The notes below the pieces were generated by a model that saw only the letters and a list, made by a program, of their open reading frames with translations, ran no database searches and was not told where the DNA came from. A program made the translations under genes and the position numbers. From Lysinibacillus pakistanensis (GTDB taxonomy: Bacteria > Bacillota > Bacilli > Bacillales_A > Planococcaceae), in contig NZ_CP126101.1 of assembly GCF_030123245.1 (NCBI RefSeq), forward strand, positions 4,152,501 through 4,216,500: DNA of 64,000 nt. The letters run 5' to 3'. Of this stretch, positions 1 to 7,760 are shown piece after piece. The number at the start of each line of letters is the position of its first letter. Positions within the stretch are counted from its first letter, which is position 1.

Positions 1-99
1 TTGTTGCTTCAGCCATTTATCTCGACTCCTTTCCTTATAATGATTATAATGTTAGCAACAGAAAAAATCCAATATAGTATCACGGGGAGAGGAAATACA

Positions 100-435
100 A
101 TGGGACAATTGAAACCAATGATCGAAATTTATGGAACGGCAGTTATCTGCGCTAGCTGTGTAAACGCACCTTCTTCAAAGGATACATATGAGTGGCTACA
201 GGCAGCGATTAATCGAAAATATCCAAACCAAGCTTATGATATTCGTTATGTAGATATCGAAGGTCCAATTGAGAATGAACGAGATCAAGATTATGCAACT
301 CGCATACAAGAAGATGAATTTTTCTATCCATTAGTTTTAATAAATAATGAAGTAGTGGGAGAAGGATATGTGCAATTAAAGCCTGTCTTTTCAGCGCTTG
401 AAAAAATGGGCTTCACTCCAGATGAAACCGTATAA
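100..435 (+). CDS. yuzD: YuzD family thioredoxin-fold protein (DUF1462)
   Basis: Small cytoplasmic protein of 111 residues belonging to the YuzD family, which is predicted to have a thioredoxin-like fold; its cellular role is not known. An early CASC motif (two cysteines three apart) sits where thioredoxin-like proteins carry their redox pair. I chose the ATG at 100 because a GGGGAGAGG ribosome binding site ends a few bases before it; the frame is open further upstream to the window edge but that stretch looks like intergenic DNA. It faces yutJ tail to tail, and the yuzD/yutJ/yuzB grouping matches the order known in Bacillus subtilis, which supports the name. Confidence 0.85.
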   Translation: MGQLKPMIEIYGTAVICASCVNAPSSKDTYEWLQAAINRKYPNQAYDIRYVDIEGPIENERDQDYATRIQEDEFFYPLVLINNEVVGEGYVQLKPVFSALEKMGFTPDETV

Positions 436-439
436 AAAA

Positions 440-487
440 TAAAATGGATTGCTTCAAATAATTATAATTGAAGCAATCCTATTTTAG
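440..487. terminator. Bidirectional terminator between yuzD and yutJ
   Basis: A 12-bp perfect stem (447-458 with 468-479, GGATTGCTTCAA and its complement) with A-rich sequence on the left and T-rich on the right serves the two converging genes. Confidence 0.8.
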
Positions 488-502
488 CTCTAAATGGCTA
501 GT

Positions 503-1570
503 TTAATCGTTTTGGTATTTATACAGCCATAATAGTCCTGATTTCATCAATCGAGCTATACGTCCTGTTACAGTCGTGTCTGCTAAATAAGCAAACCCCT
601 GTTTTTTACCAAGTGATCCCATAAAGCCTTTTAATTTAATATCTGGCATCTTCTCTGGTAAATTTTCACCTTTCCAACGCATACGAAGCACTTTCACAAT
701 ATGTTCTGCTTGTTCCTCAGCTAACTGAGCACTAGGGGAAAAATCAGAAGAAGCACAATCCCCAACAACATATACATGCTCATCATCAAGGACATTAAAA
801 TATTGCGTTACTAGTGGACGACCTTGCTTATCTTTTTCAACATCCATCTCACGCACAATCTTCACTGGCTGTACACCAGCAGTCCAGACAACCGCATCAA
901 GTGGAATTTCATCTTCATGATTAAAGATTTTACCAGGCTCAACCTTTGTGATATTAGAATTGGCAATGACATCAACATCATGCTTCACAAACCAAGCCTT
1001 CACATAGTTACTCAATTTTTCTGGGAAGTCCTTCATAATACGTGGACCACGGTCAAATAATTTTATCTTTAAATCTGCCCGACTTTCACGAAGCTCACTT
1101 GCAAGCTCAATCCCACTTAAACCAGCCCCTACAATTCCGACTGTAGAGCCTGCTGGTAAACCACAAAGTGCTTGGAAGGTTGCACGTGATTTCGCCATAG
1201 TCTGAATGCTATATGTGTACTCCTCTGCACCTGGTACACCGTGATATTTATCTTCACAGCCAAGACCTACGACTAAATCATCATATTCAATACGTTGCCC
1301 ATCTTCTAGAATGACTACTTTTTCAGCACGATCAATGTTAACGACTTCTCCATATACAGCCGTTAAACGTTCATGCTCCGGGAAGCTTACACGAATTTCT
1401 TTATCTGTTGAAGTCCCTGCTGCTAATGCATAAAATTCTGTTTTTAAACTATGGAAAGGGGCTCTGTCTACTAGCACGATTTCCGTGTCTAATGGAAGAT
1501 TGTTTGGTAACAAACGAAGCATGACACGCATATTGCCGTAGCCGCCACCTAAAAGTACTAATTTTCCCAT
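503..1570 (-). CDS. yutJ: NADH dehydrogenase-like FAD oxidoreductase YutJ
   Basis: Pyridine nucleotide-disulfide oxidoreductase of the type II NADH dehydrogenase family, 355 residues. The N-terminal FAD-binding GGGYGN loop lies at residues 8-13, a second nucleotide-binding GAGLSG loop near residue 150, and the FAD-contacting VVGD segment near residue 270. The last 20 residues form a hydrophobic/basic tail typical of the membrane-associating end of these enzymes. The family oxidises NAD(P)H and passes electrons to quinone or another acceptor; the acceptor of YutJ itself is uncertain. Start ATG is preceded by AAAGGAGA. Two Rex-type operators lie 66-116 bases upstream, so expression is probably tied to the NADH/NAD ratio. 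Confidence 0.85.
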   Translation of the reverse strand: MGKLVLLGGGYGNMRVMLRLLPNNLPLDTEIVLVDRAPFHSLKTEFYALAAGTSTDKEIRVSFPEHERLTAVYGEVVNIDRAEKVVILEDGQRIEYDDLVVGLGCEDKYHGVPGAEEYTYSIQTMAKSRATFQALCGLPAGSTVGIVGAGLSGIELASELRESRADLKIKLFDRGPRIMKDFPEKLSNYVKAWFVKHDVDVIANSNITKVEPGKIFNHEDEIPLDAVVWTAGVQPVKIVREMDVEKDKQGRPLVTQYFNVLDDEHVYVVGDCASSDFSPSAQLAEEQAEHIVKVLRMRWKGENLPEKMPDIKLKGFMGSLGKKQGFAYLADTTVTGRIARLMKSGLLWLYKYQND

Positions 1571-1635
1571 AATAGTCTCCTTTTATACCTCTTATAATAA
1601 TTGTTCACAAAGTATCCACAAATGAGTATAACCGA

Positions 1636-1653
1636 TTGTGAGATGTTTCACAA
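1636..1653. promoter_or_regulatory. Rex-type operator 1
   Basis: TTGTGAGATGTTTCACAA matches the Bacillus Rex consensus TTGTGAANNNNTTCACAA at all but one fixed position. It lies in the yutJ/yuzB divergent region, centred about 75 bases from the yutJ start. Confidence 0.6.
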
Positions 1654-1668
1654 TATAAGAATGCAATT

Positions 1669-1686
1669 TTGTGAAAGATTTCACAA
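1669..1686. promoter_or_regulatory. Rex-type operator 2
   Basis: TTGTGAAAGATTTCACAA is a full match to the Rex consensus TTGTGAANNNNTTCACAA. Its centre is 33 bases from that of operator 1, close to three helical turns, so two Rex dimers could bind the same DNA face. An isolated TTCACAA half site also occurs around 1605. Confidence 0.7.
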
Positions 1687-1890
1687 AATAAATGATTACC
1701 TGCATTTTTCGAATGATTTTCGTAGTATTTGCATTTCACCATTACAACCCTAATTCCCCTCATAGTTCCCTTCAATACCTTTTTTTCAAGAATTTAACTA
1801 GAAATTAAATTCCTCCTTAGCTCAAGATAAACTTAAATTATTGACGAAAGTTTTAAAAGCGAGTAGCATTACTTTGGTGAGGTGACATGT

Positions 1891-2127
1891 ATGAATCCAA
1901 TGGTTGAATTTTGTGTAAGTAATTTAGCAAATGGCTCTCAAAAAGCATATGAAATATTAGAGCGTGATCCAAACATCGACGTTCTGGAATATGGCTGCCT
2001 CAGCTACTGTACGAAATGCTCAGAATCCTTTTATGCAATCGTCAATGGCGAATTAGTGGAAGCTGACTCCCCTGAAGCGTTAACAGATGCCATTTATCAA
2101 TTTATAGAAGAAAATCCTTTATGGTAG
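1891..2127 (+). CDS. yuzB: YuzB family protein (DUF1450)
   Basis: Small protein of 78 residues of the YuzB/DUF1450 family, function unknown. A CLSYCTKC segment at about residues 36-43 and an early cysteine (FCVSN) give a four-cysteine pattern that could bind metal or an iron-sulfur cluster, which is inference only. The ATG at 1891 is chosen over the in-frame GTG at 1882 because the GGTGAGGTG ribosome binding site overlaps that GTG and is well spaced from the ATG. It is transcribed away from yutJ and shares the intergenic region with the Rex-type operators. Confidence 0.85.
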   Translation: MNPMVEFCVSNLANGSQKAYEILERDPNIDVLEYGCLSYCTKCSESFYAIVNGELVEADSPEALTDAIYQFIEENPLW

Positions 2128-2163
2128 ACGATAAAGAACAACTATAATAAATTTGAACATATG

Positions 2164-2204
2164 AAAAGGATGTTATGCCAAAATTTCGACAAAACATCCT
2201 TTTT
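2164..2204. terminator. Bidirectional terminator between yuzB and yutF
   Basis: AAAAGGATGTT pairs with AACATCCTTTT around a loop of about 17 bases; A-tract and T-tract flank the two sides. It separates converging yuzB and yutF. Confidence 0.75.
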
Positions 2205-2211
2205 AATTTTA

Positions 2212-2964
2212 TTAAATTAAAGCCTCTATAACATATGTTGGCTGCTGTTCTTTTTCTAACACACTACTTGTTGGTGTTACACCCGTATTAACATGAATAG
2301 TATCACAGCCAAAACGAATACCACACATGATATCTGTATCATAATTATCGCCAATCATGACCATCTCTTCTTTTGTAAAACCGTGCTGAGAAGCAATCAT
2401 CTCAAGCATCGCAGGTGATGGCTTACCAATATAAATGGGTTCAACATCAGCAACCTCCCCAACTAATCGAGCAAACGCCCCATTTCCAGGAAGGAATCCA
2501 TATTCAGTCGGAAATTTAATATCTTGATTTGTTGCGATAAACGCTGCACCTTTTTGAATAGCAATCGTTGCCTTGGCAAGTGCCGTATAATCCAAGGTGC
2601 GATCAATACCCATAACGAACACCTCTGGCTCTTCCTCAACAGGCTCAATACCTTCATTTAATAACGCTTTACGAATACCATCAGAGCCCATCATGGCAAC
2701 TTTTTGACCTGGAAAGTTTCGCGCAATATATTTGGCTGTCACCAATGCACTTGAGTAAATATGTTCAAGAGGTGCATTTACACCAACGGCGATTAAAGCC
2801 TCCTGCAGCTGCTCTCTAGTCTTAGAGGAATTGTTTGTAACATAGAAAGGCTCAATACCAATTTCCTGTAAACGTTGAATAAAAGAGATTGCAGAAGAGA
2901 TGCCCTCTTTTCCACGATAAACTGTACCATCTAAATCAAAGCAATATGCCTTATAGTTTTTCAT
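2212..2964 (-). CDS. yutF: NagD-like HAD phosphatase YutF
   Basis: HAD-superfamily hydrolase of subfamily IIA (NagD/p-nitrophenyl phosphatase type), 250 residues, cytoplasmic. Visible motifs in order are DLDGTVYRG (residues 10-18, nucleophile and general acid aspartates), YVTNNSS (motif II), the GKPSP lysine (motif III) and GDNYDTD (motif IV). The family removes phosphate from small sugar or nucleotide phosphates; the natural substrate of YutF is not fixed by sequence. Its ATG overlaps the stop of yutE in an ATGA arrangement, indicating translational coupling in a yutE-yutF operon. Confidence 0.88.
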   Translation of the reverse strand: MKNYKAYCFDLDGTVYRGKEGISSAISFIQRLQEIGIEPFYVTNNSSKTREQLQEALIAVGVNAPLEHIYSSALVTAKYIARNFPGQKVAMMGSDGIRKALLNEGIEPVEEEPEVFVMGIDRTLDYTALAKATIAIQKGAAFIATNQDIKFPTEYGFLPGNGAFARLVGEVADVEPIYIGKPSPAMLEMIASQHGFTKEEMVMIGDNYDTDIMCGIRFGCDTIHVNTGVTPTSSVLEKEQQPTYVIEALI

Positions 2965-3428
2965 TGATGATCCTCTGGTAAAAATGCAGATACTGGGCCA
3001 AGTTCATTTGTTAAATAATCATTTACGGCTGGTGGGAACTGCTTTAATGCAGGTAGACTTGCTGTTAACACATCGATTACTTCCTGAATATCGACCTCTA
3101 TAAACTCACGAACAAGCATTTTACGTAAGCCAACAACTGCTTTTAATGGCGCTTCCATTTCTGTTGATACAACTTTTTCATCGATTAATATATCAATAAT
3201 ATCCTCATAGCTTCCCGGATCACGCATAATGAAGCCGTCTATCATCAAATTTCCAACATCCATCATTGACTCCATAATATTGTGACCAATTCGCTCGATT
3301 GCTAATTTTTTAATATCATTTTGCAGCCAATTATCTTCTGCCTCTAAAATAGCTAATAATCCATCTAAGTACTGTAAATTTTTTGTGATTTTATTACGAT
3401 CTACAAAATACACAAGGAAAGCCCCCAT
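2961..3428 (-). CDS. yutE: DUF86 (HepT-like fold) protein YutE
   Basis: Protein of the DUF86 family, about 150 residues and largely helical. The family shares the HepT/HEPN-like four-helix fold; the HEPN RNase signature RxxxxH appears as RIGHNI near residue 46, but no partner nucleotidyltransferase (MntA) gene is adjacent, so a toxin role is not supported. The first in-frame ATG (3428) has only a weak ribosome binding site; the GTG at 3413, giving a protein that begins MYFVDR and preceded by GGGGG, is a good alternative start. It is followed by yutF with a 4-base overlap. Confidence 0.8.
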   Translation of the reverse strand: MGAFLVYFVDRNKITKNLQYLDGLLAILEAEDNWLQNDIKKLAIERIGHNIMESMMDVGNLMIDGFIMRDPGSYEDIIDILIDEKVVSTEMEAPLKAVVGLRKMLVREFIEVDIQEVIDVLTASLPALKQFPPAVNDYLTNELGPVSAFLPEDHQ

Positions 3429-3501
3429 TCAAATCTTTAAAAGTTGATAGTCTTTTCTCTTCTATAGTACCATATCTATAGGACTGGAAGGAGATTAAAA
3501 G

Positions 3502-3768
3502 ATGGAACGTTTTTTTTTATATGATGATGTAGAGGATACAAAAACACGCTTTGTCAGTTTTGCAGGAAAGAAGCTTCGTTATGATTTAGCTATTTTGCAA
3601 TCGGGTCGTTTTTTTGGTAAAGTGCTTGTCATGGATATTCAATTTGGACGCTTCGCCATTATTGGTCCAGACGATATAGAAGAGCCTGGCTATCTTGAGC
3701 ATGTTTACAATCGTTCAGAGGAAGAAACTGTTGAATTACGAGAATATTTACGTGAATTATTGAATTAA
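3502..3768 (+). CDS. DUF3055 family protein
   Basis: Compact 88-residue acidic protein that I recognise as a DUF3055 (SAV0927-like) member, function unknown. It starts with MERFFLYDD, has a central beta-rich segment and ends in an acidic helix. The ATG follows GAAGGAG at good spacing. It is divergent from yutE-yutF, single, and is closed by its own terminator directly after the stop. Confidence 0.75.
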   Translation: MERFFLYDDVEDTKTRFVSFAGKKLRYDLAILQSGRFFGKVLVMDIQFGRFAIIGPDDIEEPGYLEHVYNRSEEETVELREYLRELLN

Positions 3769-3796
3769 CACCCTTTAAAAATAGGGTGTTTTTTTA
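3769..3796 (+). terminator. Terminator of the DUF3055 gene
   Basis: ACACCCT and AGGGTGT form a stem around TTAAAAAT, followed by a run of seven T. Confidence 0.85.
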
Positions 3797-3823
3797 TAAG
3801 AGACCCATTAAGAATTGCCTACA

Positions 3824-3882
3824 AAAAAATTCCGCTTTCTACAGGCATATTGCATGTAAAGCAGAAGATAGCGGAATTTTTT
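3824..3882. terminator. Long hairpin, probable bidirectional terminator
   Basis: AAAAAATTCCGCT and AGCGGAATTTTTT are complementary arms about 32 bases apart, extended by TTCT/AGAA. The A and T tracts suit both strands; on the minus strand it lies downstream of the small ORF at 3919-4101. Confidence 0.6.
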
Positions 3883-3918
3883 GGTAACAATCTTAAAAAC
3901 AATTTATCCAACCATAAG

Positions 3919-4101
3919 CTAATCATTAGTCAAAATAGAAGGATTATCTTGATTTCGTGGCTTATCTTTATTTTCATTATCGTTTTGCTTTTTGGCTTGA
4001 TTATTTTGTCCAATAACCCCTAAGTCGTCGACACTAATATCAAAACCATACCCATACTCCTCGCGGTCTACTGTTTTTTTATTGTGCTGTTCTTTAGTCA
4101 A
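3919..4101 (-). CDS. Small hydrophilic protein, unknown
   Basis: Short ORF of 60 residues, very hydrophilic (rich in Asn, Asp, Lys, Gln), with no membrane segment or cysteine. The longest reading starts at an ATG at 4116, but the perfect GGAGGTG ribosome binding site overlaps that codon and is instead correctly spaced (6 bases) from a TTG at 4101, which I take as the start. It lies 23 bases downstream of the HAD phosphatase gene and may be co-transcribed with it. The composition recalls small hydrophilic proteins of spore-formers, but I do not recognise the family. Confidence 0.5.
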   Translation of the reverse strand: MTKEQHNKKTVDREEYGYGFDISVDDLGVIGQNNQAKKQNDNENKDKPRNQDNPSILTND

Positions 4102-4124
4102 GTTCATCACCTCCATTTAGTAAA

Positions 4125-4679
4125 CTATCCTTTTTTATATGATTTATACGTGACTCCTTGTGCATCTTCAATTATCCAATTAGCTGCACTTATTAAATCT
4201 GGAAAAATTGCGTCTGCTAATGGATCTCTTTCCCCTAAAAAAACACCTTTGGTTCCTGCCCGTTTTCCCGCTATAATATCCGTGTCCGTATCTCCCACCA
4301 TATAGGATTTGGATAAATCAATATTATACTTTTCCCCAAGGTCTACGATTAGTTTACTATTGGGCTTACGGCAGTCACAGCCCGACTTTGGTTTATGTGG
4401 ACAATAGACTACTTCGTGTATAATGGCACCGTCCTTTTTTAATTCCTTCATCATATGCTCATGTATTTTTTGAAGCTTTGACTCTTTCATATACCCTAAG
4501 CCAACCCCACCTTGATTAGTTACCACAAATATATAGTCAAAGTACTTATTTAATTTTTTTATAGCCTCTGGCACACGGGGCAGGAAATAAAAATCCTTGG
4601 GCTTATTCACAAACTTAACACGATTCGTTAACACCTCATTAATTACACCGTCACGATCTAAAAATACAGCTTTTTTCAT
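4125..4679 (-). CDS. HAD-IIIA phosphatase, GmhB/HisB-N type
   Basis: HAD-superfamily IIIA phosphatase of 184 residues resembling D-glycero-D-manno-heptose 1,7-bisphosphate phosphatase (GmhB) and the HisB N-terminal domain. The nucleophile motif FLDRDGVIN is at residues 6-14, TNQGG at about 55-59, and MVGDTDTD supplies motif IV. A CPHKP...CDC segment near residue 93 matches the zinc-binding loop of this subfamily. No other heptose or histidine gene is nearby, so the substrate is open; a sugar bisphosphate is the likely class. Start follows AAAGGTGTG. Downstream is the small ORF at 3919-4101. Confidence 0.75.
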   Translation of the reverse strand: MKKAVFLDRDGVINEVLTNRVKFVNKPKDFYFLPRVPEAIKKLNKYFDYIFVVTNQGGVGLGYMKESKLQKIHEHMMKELKKDGAIIHEVVYCPHKPKSGCDCRKPNSKLIVDLGEKYNIDLSKSYMVGDTDTDIIAGKRAGTKGVFLGERDPLADAIFPDLISAANWIIEDAQGVTYKSYKKG

Positions 4680-4757
4680 CTTAGCAACACACCTTTAATT
4701 TTAAATATACATTTATTAGTGTGCCCCAAATTACAAAAAATCATCTTTTACAAATTT

Positions 4758-4788
4758 AAAAACCTGATGCAAATGGCATCAGGTTTTT
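4758..4788. terminator. Orphan copy of the yutD-type terminator
   Basis: CCTGATGC and GCATCAGG arms with A and T tracts. The 19-base core CTGATGCAAATGGCATCAG is identical in the hairpin at 5470-5501, yet no gene ends here; it lies 80 bases upstream of the HAD gene start. Confidence 0.6.
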
Positions 4789-4864
4789 CCTGTTGTTGAA
4801 ATACTATTATGTCAATGAAATCAAGGTGACAAATTAAAAAGTATATCCCTTTTTCAAAACGAGG

Positions 4865-4990
4865 GGTTGATCTCCGTTCCGACTGAGTGCTTTCCTGGGG
4901 GCGTCCGATGAGCCGCTTCACTCGCGCTCCAGGGTCTCATCTGTGACGCTGAATCCCCAAGGAGTCACTCAGTCTACACTCCAATCAACC
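4865..4990 (-). repeat. Palindromic intergenic element, copy A
   Basis: About 126 bp bounded by GGTTGAT and ATCAACC inverted ends and containing nested arms (GACTGAGTG / CACTCAGTC). Its GC content is well above the surrounding DNA. Read on the minus strand it aligns along its length with copy B at 5282-5410 (shared GATTGGAGTG, GAGACCCTG, AAGCGGCTC, GGAACGGA). It has no protein-coding potential that I would trust and no transposase. Confidence 0.7.
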
Positions 4991-5281
4991 ATTGCTCATA
5001 GTATTTTCATTGGCATTTCACATAAATGTATAGTGATAAATTGAAGTCTTAGCCATCACTATTTTTGTGCAAAAATGGAGCTTTGATAACATTTTTCTAT
5101 GTAAATGCAGAGCGACAGTAATAAGTGGCTTTATGTAAAGTGACAAATTAGTTTTATGCATAAAATGAAAGCTGAAAGCTATAGAATTGTACCACTTTTC
5201 TATCCATGTTAATGGTGGTTAGTAATATGCTTTTACTTTACTTTTGAAGGAAGAAAATATTTAAAATTCTACACTATTGCA

Positions 5282-5410
5282 GATTGGAGTGCAAGGCTAC
5301 TCGACTCCCGTGGGATAGCGAGACAGACGAGACCCTGCACGGAGCGTCAGCGCAGGAAGCGGCTCGTCGCTCGCCCACTGGAAAGCGAGTAGCCTGGAAC
5401 GGAAATCACC
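5282..5410 (+). repeat. Palindromic intergenic element, copy B
   Basis: About 129 bp related to copy A but in the opposite orientation, starting GATTGGAGTG and ending GGAACGGAAATCACC, with internal arms GGCTACTCG / CGAGTAGCC that differ from those of copy A yet remain mutually complementary. Such compensatory change suggests that the folded structure is what is kept. The rest of 4990-5282 is AT-rich and I see nothing coding in it. Confidence 0.7.
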
Positions 5411-5469
5411 TTCATTTTGACTAAATATTCACAAAGAGTCCCTTGACCATTTAGTTTTTCAACACTATG

Positions 5470-5501
5470 AAAAACCCTGATGCAAATGGCATCAGGGTTT
5501 T
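5470..5501. terminator. Terminator downstream of yutD
   Basis: ACCCTGATGC / GCATCAGGGT stem with A-tract to its left, so on the minus strand it ends in T residues just after the yutD stop. Confidence 0.75.
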
Positions 5502-5509
5502 GTTGTTGT

Positions 5510-5863
5510 TTATTCCAGTATTGGCTCATTTTCAATTGGCTTTGTCACTTCGTTATCTTCACCAATAACCTCTTCTTGTTGGTAAATAGCTTTACCAGAT
5601 TTACGTAATACGAAATAGGCACAGCCAAAATTACAAAACTCATATAAATAATCTTGAAGCGTACTAATTTTCGTATCGAAAGTGGATTTTTGATTTTTAT
5701 CATCAAAAAAGCCTTTTAAGCGTAATTGATTATAGCCCCAATCGCCCACAATATAATCGTATCTGGCTAAAATATCTGAGTATCGCTCATTAAATACTTC
5801 CTCTTGAAAGGCGTCTCGGTAATCTTCAATAATCTCATATTCATATCCATCAATAATAATCAA
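5510..5863 (-). CDS. yutD: YutD family protein (DUF1027)
   Basis: 117-residue protein of the YutD/DUF1027 family, function unknown. The conserved core includes YDYIVGDWGYNQLRLKGFF and a later CNFGCAYFVLRK segment with paired cysteines; the last 25 residues are an acidic tail. A TTG at 5863 is the start because AGGTGG is seven bases upstream and no ATG/GTG fits better. It follows lipA with a 33-base gap, so the two are probably co-transcribed. Confidence 0.85.
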   Translation of the reverse strand: MIIIDGYEYEIIEDYRDAFQEEVFNERYSDILARYDYIVGDWGYNQLRLKGFFDDKNQKSTFDTKISTLQDYLYEFCNFGCAYFVLRKSGKAIYQQEEVIGEDNEVTKPIENEPILE

Positions 5864-5896
5864 AGTGACACCACCTATTCTATGACAGCTTTTGCT

Positions 5897-6820
5897 TTAT
5901 AATTCTGCTTGTAATTGTCGTTCTTTTGTTGCTGCATTCACTTGCTCATCAGCATGATAGCTACTACGCACAAGTGGGCCAGCCTCGCAATGCTTAAAGC
6001 CTTTTTCCATCGCAATTTTACGTAGCTTCCCAAATTCTATTGGAGAATAGTACTTTTTAACAGGCAAATGCTTTTTCGTTGGCTGTAAGTATTGACCGAT
6101 AGTCATAATATCTACATTATTTGCTCGTAGATCATCCATTACTTCCAAAATTTCTTCATGTGTCTCACCTAAGCCGATCATTAAAGAAGACTTTGTAGGG
6201 ATATCTGGCTGCATTTCTTTTGCCAAGCGAAGGAATTCTAAGGAACGCTCATATTTTGCACGTGCACGTACTCTAGGCGTTAAGCGGCGCACCGTCTCAA
6301 TATTATGGTTTAAAATATCTGGCTTTGCGTCCATTAAAATTTGCAGGTTCTCTTGTAAGCCACCTAAATCAGATGGTAGGACTTCTACAGATGTAAACGG
6401 ACTCTTACGTCGAATCGCACGCACCGTTTCAGCTAGTACTTGTGCGCCACCATCCTTTAAGTCATCACGCGCAACCATTGTAATAACAACGTGCTTCAAA
6501 TTCATAATGGCTACCGAATCTGCTACACGCTCTGGTTCAGCTAAATCTAGCTCATTTGGCAAGCCCGTTTTAACGGCACAAAAACGGCAAGCACGCGTAC
6601 AAACAGAACCTAAAATCATCATTGTTGCTGTACGACGTTCGCCCCAGCACTCATGAATATTAGGACAGCGTGCTTCCTCACATACTGTATGCAGATTTTT
6701 TTCACGCATCAGTTTTTTTAGCCCTTTATATTCATCATTTGTGTTTAGTTTAATTTTTAGCCAGTCCGGTTTTCTTAAATGTTCTTCCTTATTTGTGCTT
6801 GTAGGTTTACAAGATGTCAT
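5897..6820 (-). CDS. lipA: Lipoyl synthase
   Basis: Radical SAM enzyme of 307 residues that inserts two sulfur atoms into the octanoyl group on lipoyl-carrier proteins such as E2 subunits and GcvH. The auxiliary cluster cysteines are in [12 protein letters not shown] (about residues 47-58) and the radical [11 protein letters not shown] motif follows at about 74-81; the conserved RSSYHA serine motif near the C-terminus supplies the auxiliary-cluster serine ligand. Start ATG follows AGGGGCG. gcvH lies at 47,887-48,267 and is a likely substrate. The lytH gene, which I recall beside lipA in Bacillus subtilis, is absent here. Confidence 0.95.
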   Translation of the reverse strand: MTSCKPTSTNKEEHLRKPDWLKIKLNTNDEYKGLKKLMREKNLHTVCEEARCPNIHECWGERRTATMMILGSVCTRACRFCAVKTGLPNELDLAEPERVADSVAIMNLKHVVITMVARDDLKDGGAQVLAETVRAIRRKSPFTSVEVLPSDLGGLQENLQILMDAKPDILNHNIETVRRLTPRVRARAKYERSLEFLRLAKEMQPDIPTKSSLMIGLGETHEEILEVMDDLRANNVDIMTIGQYLQPTKKHLPVKKYYSPIEFGKLRKIAMEKGFKHCEAGPLVRSSYHADEQVNAATKERQLQAEL

Positions 6821-6925
6821 ACGAATATCGCCCCTATCAAAAATGTGCTTTTTTTATATTAACTATCTTTACTGTTGTCAATGTAACATATTAAAGGAAC
6901 GGCAACAACTATCACAGCAACTTTT

Positions 6926-7693
6926 CTATTTATCAAATGGTATAGGTATTTCAAGTGATGGCTGAGTCCCCTCAGTACCATTTGTATAAACATTAGGCAC
7001 AGGCCCCCTTGTCAACCCCATTGCGACTGGGATATCCTGCGTAATGGTTGAGGATTTACTAGCGAATGGGACAATGATTTGTACATTTACCTCTATACGA
7101 ATTCCTACTTCCACAAACGCACTGTTAATACCATATTCCGTTATGGAAGAAGTAACATCACTATGCACATTACCAATTACATGAAAGCGTGCTGGAATTT
7201 TAGGACCTAAATTCCCCAGTAATGGAATATTAGCTGCTTGGCTTATTGGTATATAAAAGACAATCCCATTTCCTTCTTTTATTTTATTTAAATCATATTC
7301 AATATTATCGAGATCTGGCAAACTCGATAAATCTCCTAGTTCTGCTTGCTCCAAATACATTTTTACTTGCTTTACTGTGTCTGCACGTACTCGATTAATG
7401 ATTTCTGTATTAATTTTCAAATCAGAGCTGCTGTTGGGAGATACTTCTACAAGAACGTCATTAATATCTAAAACATTTAAAGATGCTTTGCTCACAACAT
7501 AGGATGCAATTTTATTGGTTTGTACTTCAGCATATTGTAAGTAGGTGGGCATAAGTCGCTCGTTCAAAAAATAAATGAATAAAGAAACACCTATAATGAT
7601 GCTTACGATTAATAAGGTCAAACGATTTAACCGTTTTCCCTTTTTTCTATAGCTACCATAATGACTATAATTACTATATGATCTCAATTTCAT
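6926..7693 (-). CDS. yunB: Sporulation protein YunB
   Basis: Membrane protein of the YunB family, needed for normal sporulation in Bacillus subtilis and usually made in the mother cell. With the ATG at 7693 it has 255 residues, about the family length: a basic N-terminus, one membrane segment (about residues 21-41, LLIVSIIIGVSLFIYFL) and an extracytoplasmic domain rich in beta strands. An alternative TTG at 7714 has a far better GGAGGAG site, but that site lies inside the terminator hairpin that follows the HD-GYP gene (7715-7760). The family name is secure; the start is not. Confidence 0.8.
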   Translation of the reverse strand: MKLRSYSNYSHYGSYRKKGKRLNRLTLLIVSIIIGVSLFIYFLNERLMPTYLQYAEVQTNKIASYVVSKASLNVLDINDVLVEVSPNSSSDLKINTEIINRVRADTVKQVKMYLEQAELGDLSSLPDLDNIEYDLNKIKEGNGIVFYIPISQAANIPLLGNLGPKIPARFHVIGNVHSDVTSSITEYGINSAFVEVGIRIEVNVQIIVPFASKSSTITQDIPVAMGLTRGPVPNVYTNGTEGTQPSLEIPIPFDK

Positions 7694-7714
7694 TCTTTTT
7701 CGAGGGAAAAACAA

Positions 7715-7760
7715 AAAAATCTCCTCCTGTTCCATAAAATATGAACAGGAGGAGATTTTT
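7715..7760 (-). terminator. Strong hairpin between HD-GYP gene and yunB
   Basis: Perfect 18-bp stem (7715-7732 with 7743-7760) and 10-base loop, ending in T residues on the minus strand. It overlaps the HD-GYP stop codon, and its 3' arm contains the GGAGGAG closest to the yunB TTG start. Confidence 0.85.

Noticed and set aside
2961..3428. YutE as a HepT-type toxin
   Set aside because: The fold family fits, but no MntA-type antitoxin gene is adjacent and the neighbours are the conserved yut genes.
5347..5535. Minus-strand open frame of 62 codons across palindromic copy B and the yutD terminator
   Set aside because: It runs through a repeat and a terminator hairpin into yutD; a by-product of the GC-rich element.
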